From: Alphaproteobacteria bacterium | GTDB taxonomy: Bacteria > Pseudomonadota > Alphaproteobacteria > Paracaedibacterales > CAIULA01 | Assembly (NCBI GenBank): GCA_019751935.1 | Contig: JAIEMR010000052.1 | Location: 1-7,808, forward strand | Direction: 5' to 3' | DNA length: 7,808 nt | Shown: positions 6,101 to 7,808 of the stretch, one piece after another | How positions within the stretch are numbered: the stretch's first letter is position 1 | How the letters are laid out: each line of letters opens with the position of its first letter | Position numbers and translations under genes: made by a program | The notes under the pieces: generated by a model | The model's database searches: none | What the model was told of the DNA's origin: nothing | Seen by the model: the letters and a program-made list of their open reading frames with translations, nothing else

Positions 6101-7808
6101 CTAATGGTAAGATTGATAAGAAAGCATTGCCTTCTCCTGACTTAGTCATTAGACAAACAAAAGAAGAGTATGTTAGACCCCAAACATTGCTACAGCAACA
6201 ATTAGCTGATATTTGGTCGCAAGTTTTAAGAATAGAAAAAATTGGTATTGATGATAATTTCTTTAGAATCGGGGGAGATTCTATAATTAGCATCCAACTT
6301 GTTGCTAAGGCGCGAAAGCAAGGGATTTATTTTTCTGTCCGAGACGTTTTTAACTACCCAACAATTGGTTCCCTTTCACTGATAGCTAAATCTCAAGAAA
6401 GCATTTTAACCTTAAAGCCAGACCAAAGCAGTATAGAAGGGCATATCCCCCTAACCCCTATCCAATATTGGTTTTTTGATCTGCAGTTTTCTAATATCCA
6501 TCATTATAACCAAGCAAAGTTATTAGAAGTAAAAGAAATTAATGCAGATTTGCTGCGGCGAAGTTTTGAATTCCTAATAAATCATCATGATGCATTAAGA
6601 TGTCGTTATAATAGAAATGAAAGGGGAGAGTGGAAACAAATTAACTTACCCAAAGAAAATATTAATCTTGTATGGAAGATCGTTGATTTAGGTCATTTTG
6701 GGAGAGAAGAGCAAAAATTAAGAATAGAGAAAGAGGCTAACACTTTACAACAAACTTTGAATATTGAAAAAGGTCCTTTAATCAAGATAATACTATTTGA
6801 TTGTGGAAAAGACCCGGCTAAACTTTTAATTGTTATTCATCATTTGATAATAGACGGCGTGTCTTGGCGTATTTTATTAGAAGATCTAGAGCAAGTTTAT
6901 AGCGCTTTACAAGAAAACAGAATACCTCAATTAATAAAAACACACTCCTTGCAACAATGGTCATATGCTTTAGAAAATTATGCAACATTAGATGATTTCA
7001 AATCAGAAATTGCATATTGGCAGGATGTCGAAAATACAGTTCAACTCTTACCAATTGATTTTGACAATGGACAAATTAACAAACTTAATACCATTACTGT
7101 TTCTTTAAATGCAGAAGAAACAAAAGCTCTTTTACAAATAGCTCCAAAGGCCTATAGAACTCAAATAAATGATTTGCTACTAACGGCTCTGATTCTTGCT
7201 ATAGGGGACTGGACTCAAAATTATAATATTTCTCTATCTCTTGAAGGACATGGGCGGGAAGATATTATTTCAGAGATTGATCTATCAAGAACTCTAGGGT
7301 GGTTTACATCTATTTTTCCAGTTAACCTTTCTATCGAAGATTCAGAAAATTTAGGAAAAGCTATTAAAAGCATTAAGGAAACATTAAGACATATCCCCCA
7401 TAAGGGTATTGGGTATGGTATTGCAAAATATCTCAGCAAAAATTGTTTTAATGTCAATAAAATGCAACCAAGCTTAAGTTTTAATTACTTAGGACAGTGG
7501 GACAATTCTCTTTCATTGCAAGGTAAGTTTAACTTTGCTTCAGAGTCCTCAGGTAATGAGATTGCCGAAGGAAATCTTTCTCCTTATCTTTTAAGCGTTA
7601 ATGGAGAAGTAAAAGAAGGAACTCTTTATTTTAATTGGAGTTATAGTAAAAATCACTATTTTTTAAAAACGATTGATAGAATATCACACAATTTTATTCA
7701 GAGATTAACGCAGATTATCAACCATTGTTGTCAAGATAACCTGTTTGGGTATACTTCCTCAGATTTTGGTTTGGTAAAAATATCTCAAAAAGTCCTTGAT
7801 GATAGATT
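76..7808 (+). CDS. Dimodular nonribosomal peptide synthetase C-A-T-C-A-T-E (predicted Tyr then D-allo-Ile), 3' end outside window
   Basis: This large cytoplasmic multienzyme has no in-frame stop from ATG 76 to the window edge (2577 full codons). Domains by residue: C1 about 17-450 (HHILSDG, H152/H153/D157), A1 about 469-955 (YTSGSTGRPKG at 618, K943), T1 about 965-1030 (Ser997), C2 about 1056-1480 (HHIVIDD, H1174/H1175/D1179), A2 about 1499-2025 (YTSGSTGQPKG at 1649, K2012), T2 about 2040-2105 (Ser2069), E about 2119 to the end (HHLIIDG, H2255/H2256/D2260). Each A domain adenylates an amino acid and loads it on the following T domain; the C domains form peptide bonds and E epimerizes the last residue. 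The start is chosen for its Shine-Dalgarno and because only about 16 residues precede C1, a usual docking-segment length. The gene overlaps an upstream NRPS and follows it in the assembly line. The product is unknown. The protein may end about ten codons past the window, since the E-domain tail is nearly complete, or run on into another module. Confidence 0.96.
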   Translation, partial: MHNLAQNIREEKTNVVALYPLSPMQGGFLFQNLYAPDSDAYFIQMVFELEGKLEVKALKQAWSRLLDRHESLRASFMWEDLEEPIQVIHRRVDLPWYEENWQGLSTEEQSQHLKAYIKKDRGKGFDFTQAPLMRWGLFKYSDHKYYLVWSYHHILSDGWSGPIILDEIRSIYNSLVQGKNINLPSQRSYGDYIAWLSGQDQEKAETYWKQVLNGFTPTKLGTETIKEIKVQSYGECRFTLEREHSQQLLDYASSLGVTPNTVLQTLWGIILSAYTGQNDVVFGVIVSGRQIDLSGIESMVGIFINNLPLRIKLQGFESVEDLIKTTQNQMIGMQEHAYIPLWKIQSQQKEGGSGLFDSTYVYQNYPIQSDTNQDSELTINFIKGIEKAEYTLGITLSYETCLSARINYREDYFAQSFIEQLLKHYEQLILSVVQNPLQKVGELTFLQPEEQKLLDSWNETYHDYPRDQTLSELFEASVEKVPDAIALVYEDQQISYRALNERANQLAHYFQSLGVEAEVPVALAIDRSVEMITGILGILKAGGVYVPLEVSYPEDRLGYMLEDSGAPFIVTRSTEVKKLPISHQIVINLDEIEQILNGQPTSLPEQKVCPENLAYIIYTSGSTGRPKGVAVSQLNVVHLALAQQESFSYRADTRTLQFASISFDASISELCCTFAQGSTLIMCNNRDIIEVERVILREQINLMTVPPSVLKNMFSITNVDSLRSIVVAGEAPDFNHIREYKKGGKNVINAYGPTETTVCASLGYIDSLIHIGRPIWNTQIYIMDENLNRVAIGLEGEIYIGGVGLARGYLNKPALTAEKFVPNPFAIGSRLYKTGDLGRYLSDGNIEFLGRIDHQLKLRGFRIELGEIEGTIEVSDKVQQAVVLCREDTPGQKRLVAYVVPRHKEHNGLLESLQSLCQSRLPDYMQPSQWVLLDSLPLTPNGKIDRKALPAPEGREGLGVYKAPEGLIEERLAEIWSELLGIKISRTDDFFRLGGHSLLATQMVSRLREVLKREVPLKAVFEHSVLLELAQYLEQSHLQEAILPAISPISHETPQVLSFAQQRLWFIEQLLPDTSLYHNSMSFRILGKLNVEALRQALDAIVARHEILRTVIINSEGVALQKVLPEATSFSLEENNRDIETFIKKPFVFDQEPLCKGLLLHNKEQESVLVLVFHHIVIDDWSMGIFFKELNTFYKAYSEKRALTLPPLPVQYIDYSVWQRSWLQGEILEKQLNYWQTQLKGVSSLELPTDYPRPKELSYQGGFVYKKLSKELLDQLHLFSQARGVTLFMSLLASLQSFLSRYCNQTDVAVGTPITNRRSSEIEGLIGFFVNTLVLRSQFEDNPTFETLMKRVEQNTLSAYDHQDVPFEQLVEYLQVSRELNRNPLFQVMFNLQHEGDSLQLGDLEIHSEETPEYLSRFDLLINAFASSKGLYLKIDYAKDLFSQDRIEKFADYYETFLRSLLKDPSQRLSEVPLLDEQEQQQLLLWNKTEQEYPRDKNIPQLFEEQVEKVPYNVAVVYDDQELTYQELNERANQLSHYLRKKGVGPDKLVAIAFERSVEMIVGILGILKAGGAYVPLDPSYPSDRLQFMLEDTQASVLITQNSLKPLFKDYSGILIVLDDGQDQQRIQLEAKTNSLSQTLPHHLAYVIYTSGSTGQPKGVLVEHKQVAGFCSKNNYLEINSQTTTFSFSNYVFDGSVFDIFSTLLNSGRLVLTHKDDLLNAEKLEQFLLEYSVNVAFITTALFVYYAKLRINNPLRHIEKLLFGGEKISLEDLEIFLENHGAHSLIHVYGPTENIVFSTYCYIDSKNKLHAPIGKRLGDKTVYILDKEMQLAPIGVNGELYIGGNGLARGYLNRPKLTAEKFAPNPFASREEVRENKNLRLYRTGDLARYLPDGNIEFIGRVDDQVKIRGFRIELGEIETQLMQYTEVEQAVVLVKEEVGHKQLIAYVVPKKEIYSPLNQGLPIDIPHILDGKDIFVLEENLRNYLTSNVPDYMIPAFFIFINKISLTPNGKIDKKALPSPDLVIRQTKEEYVRPQTLLQQQLADIWSQVLRIEKIGIDDNFFRIGGDSIISIQLVAKARKQGIYFSVRDVFNYPTIGSLSLIAKSQESILTLKPDQSSIEGHIPLTPIQYWFFDLQFSNIHHYNQAKLLEVKEINADLLRRSFEFLINHHDALRCRYNRNERGEWKQINLPKENINLVWKIVDLGHFGREEQKLRIEKEANTLQQTLNIEKGPLIKIILFDCGKDPAKLLIVIHHLIIDGVSWRILLEDLEQVYSALQENRIPQLIKTHSLQQWSYALENYATLDDFKSEIAYWQDVENTVQLLPIDFDNGQINKLNTITVSLNAEETKALLQIAPKAYRTQINDLLLTALILAIGDWTQNYNISLSLEGHGREDIISEIDLSRTLGWFTSIFPVNLSIEDSENLGKAIKSIKETLRHIPHKGIGYGIAKYLSKNCFNVNKMQPSLSFNYLGQWDNSLSLQGKFNFASESSGNEIAEGNLSPYLLSVNGEVKEGTLYFNWSYSKNHYFLKTIDRISHNFIQRLTQIINHCCQDNLFGYTSSDFGLVKISQKVLDDR
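124..1430 (+). other. Condensation domain C1, probably DCL type
   Basis: This domain forms the bond between the upstream peptidyl chain and the residue on T1. The first core motif reads PLSPMQGGFLF (residues 20-30), the PMQxGxLF form seen in DCL and related C domains and not the AQxRLWF form of LCL domains. The catalytic motif HHILSDGW is intact (His153, Asp157 and Gly158 present). The later motif GIFINNLPLR (about residues 301-310) also fits the DCL group. This agrees with an upstream enzyme ending in an epimerase, so the donor is expected to carry a D-residue at its C-terminus. The usual PMQEG is PMQGG here, a minor change outside the active site. Confidence 0.85.
1654..1719 (+). repeat. 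Paralogous A-domain segment, copy in A1 (A2 core region)
   Basis: These 22 codons (starting RSVEMI, ending YVPL) match the segment at 4741-4806 in A2 at 20 of 22 residues by hand count. Differences are Thr/Val and Val/Ala. This reflects module homology within one gene, not a mobile repeat. Confidence 0.7.
2461..2553 (+). repeat. Paralogous A-domain segment, copy in A1 (A6 region)
   Basis: The 31 codons from GEIYIGG to PNPFA match 5587-5679 at 26 of 31 residues and about 72 of 93 bases by hand count. Similarity picks up again here, after the divergent pocket core. Confidence 0.7.
2968..3165 (+). other. Thiolation (peptidyl carrier) domain T1
   Basis: The phosphopantetheine site is LGGHSLLA with Ser997 (codon 3064-3066), inside the usual DDFFRLGGHS context. 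It carries the aminoacyl or peptidyl thioester of module 1. The GGHS form is typical of T domains that feed a following C domain, as here. Confidence 0.93.
3235..4515 (+). other. Condensation domain C2, LCL type
   Basis: It joins the chain on T1 to the residue on T2. The opening motif SFAQQRLWF (residues 1058-1066) and the later GFFVNTLVLR (about residue 1327) are characteristic of LCL domains, consistent with no epimerase in module 1. The active-site motif is HHIVIDDWS: both His (1174, 1175) and the first Asp (1179) are present, but the usual Gly of HHxxxDG is Asp1180. The motif HQDVPFEQLVE is also intact. I expect the domain to work, because the general-base His and the Asp are kept. Confidence 0.88.
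4741..4806 (+). repeat. Paralogous A-domain segment, copy in A2 (A2 core region)
   Basis: This is the partner of 1654-1719. DNA identity is lower than protein identity, with differences mostly at third codon positions, so the copies are not very recent. Confidence 0.7.
5587..5679 (+). repeat. Paralogous A-domain segment, copy in A2 (A6 region)
   Basis: This is the partner of 2461-2553. It begins GELYIGG and ends PNPFA. Directly after it A2 has extra residues (SREEVRENKN) before the LYRTGD motif, where A1 has only a short link. Confidence 0.7.
6190..6390 (+). other. Thiolation (peptidyl carrier) domain T2, epimerase-type
   Basis: The site IGGDSIISIQ with Ser2069 (codon 6280-6282) binds the phosphopantetheine arm. 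The GGDS form, with Asp before Ser where T1 has His, is the form seen in T domains that precede an epimerization domain. This matches the E domain that follows. Confidence 0.93.
6430..7808 (+). other. Epimerization (E) domain, last few residues missing
   Basis: It converts the L-residue on T2 to a D/L mixture, from which the next DCL domain selects D. Motifs in order are PLTPIQYWFF (residue 2125), HHLIIDGVSWRIL (H2255/H2256/D2260), a YRTQINDLLLTAL stretch (about 2360), EGHGRE with the probable catalytic Glu2390, DLSRTLGWFTSIFP (about 2402-2415) and SFNYLGQW (about 2468-2475). No key residue is missing, so it should be active. The sequence reaches SDFGLVKI (from residue 2562) and cuts off about 16 residues into a tail that, in the upstream protein, runs 26 residues from the same SDF to the stop. 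With A2 as an Ile domain the product would be D-allo-Ile. Confidence 0.93.

Larger units (their letters stand above)
4567..6150 (+). other. Adenylation domain A2, predicted L-Ile specificity
   Basis: All core motifs are present: LKAGGAYVPLD (A2), YTSGSTGQPKG at residue 1649 (A3), VYGPTEN (A5), GELYIGG (A6), TGD at 1884 (A7), RGFRIELGEIE at 1909 (A8) and NGKIDKK with Lys2012 (A10). Pocket residues read by eye are D1694, G1695, F1698, F1737, L1762, G1764, V1788, V1796, F1797 and K2012, giving DGFFLGVVFK. This is one change (Tyr to Phe at position 331) from the isoleucine code DGFFLGVVYK known from bacitracin-type A domains, as I remember it. Val or Leu are alternatives. The stretch between the VVP after A8 and the PDYM before A10 is 40 residues, against 20 in A1. 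Confidence 0.85.

Noticed and set aside
6051..7457. Two minus-strand open frames (6051-6293, 80 codons, and 7221-7457, 78 codons)
   Set aside because: They lie opposite the end of A2/T2 and the E domain. They are antisense shadows of conserved NRPS sequence, and the hydrophobic-looking stretches come from reading it backwards.

Overview
The whole window is part of a nonribosomal peptide synthetase (NRPS) locus read on the + strand. It holds the last 27 codons of one NRPS gene and then a second, very large NRPS reading frame that starts at 76 and is still open at the right edge (2577 complete codons seen). There is no RNA gene, mobile element, CRISPR array, promoter or terminator that I can support. 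The organism cannot be named from this window. The DNA is AT-rich (hand-counted rows run from about 25 to 47% G+C) and favours TTA, AGA and AAA codons. The protein style (PNPF after the A6 motif, LSPMQxGFLF at the start of the first C domain) reminds me of AT-rich proteobacterial NRPSs, but a Gram-positive or other bacterial host is not excluded.

Layout: 1-83 is the C-terminal tail of an upstream synthetase that ends like an epimerization (E) domain. Its stop codon overlaps the start codon of the next gene by 8 bases. The second gene encodes C1-A1-T1-C2-A2-T2-E, that is, two complete extension modules with a terminal epimerase. The window closes inside the last few residues of that E domain. 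C1 (about 124-1430) looks like a D-donor/L-acceptor condensation domain, which fits an upstream E-domain partner. A1 (about 1480-2940) has a pocket code I read as DASTVAAVCK, matching a published tyrosine signature as I remember it. T1 carries a GGHS phosphopantetheine site. C2 is of the LCL type. A2 has the code DGFFLGVVFK, one residue from the isoleucine code DGFFLGVVYK. T2 carries GGDS, and the E domain has all its core motifs.

Together the genes suggest an assembly line in which the upstream enzyme hands over a peptide ending in a D-residue. C1 joins it to L-Tyr (or another aromatic residue), C2 adds L-Ile, and E converts that to D-allo-Ile. The chain is then passed to a downstream protein or module outside the window. 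No thioesterase, tailoring enzyme, MbtH-like protein or exporter is visible.

The architecture is familiar, so I do not claim a new system. The points most worth checking are a drop in G+C just after the A3 motif of A2, the close A1/A2 flanks around a divergent pocket core, the predicted Tyr-D-allo-Ile unit, the docking-style gene junction with an A7 run in the overlap, and a departure from the usual condensation motif in C2.
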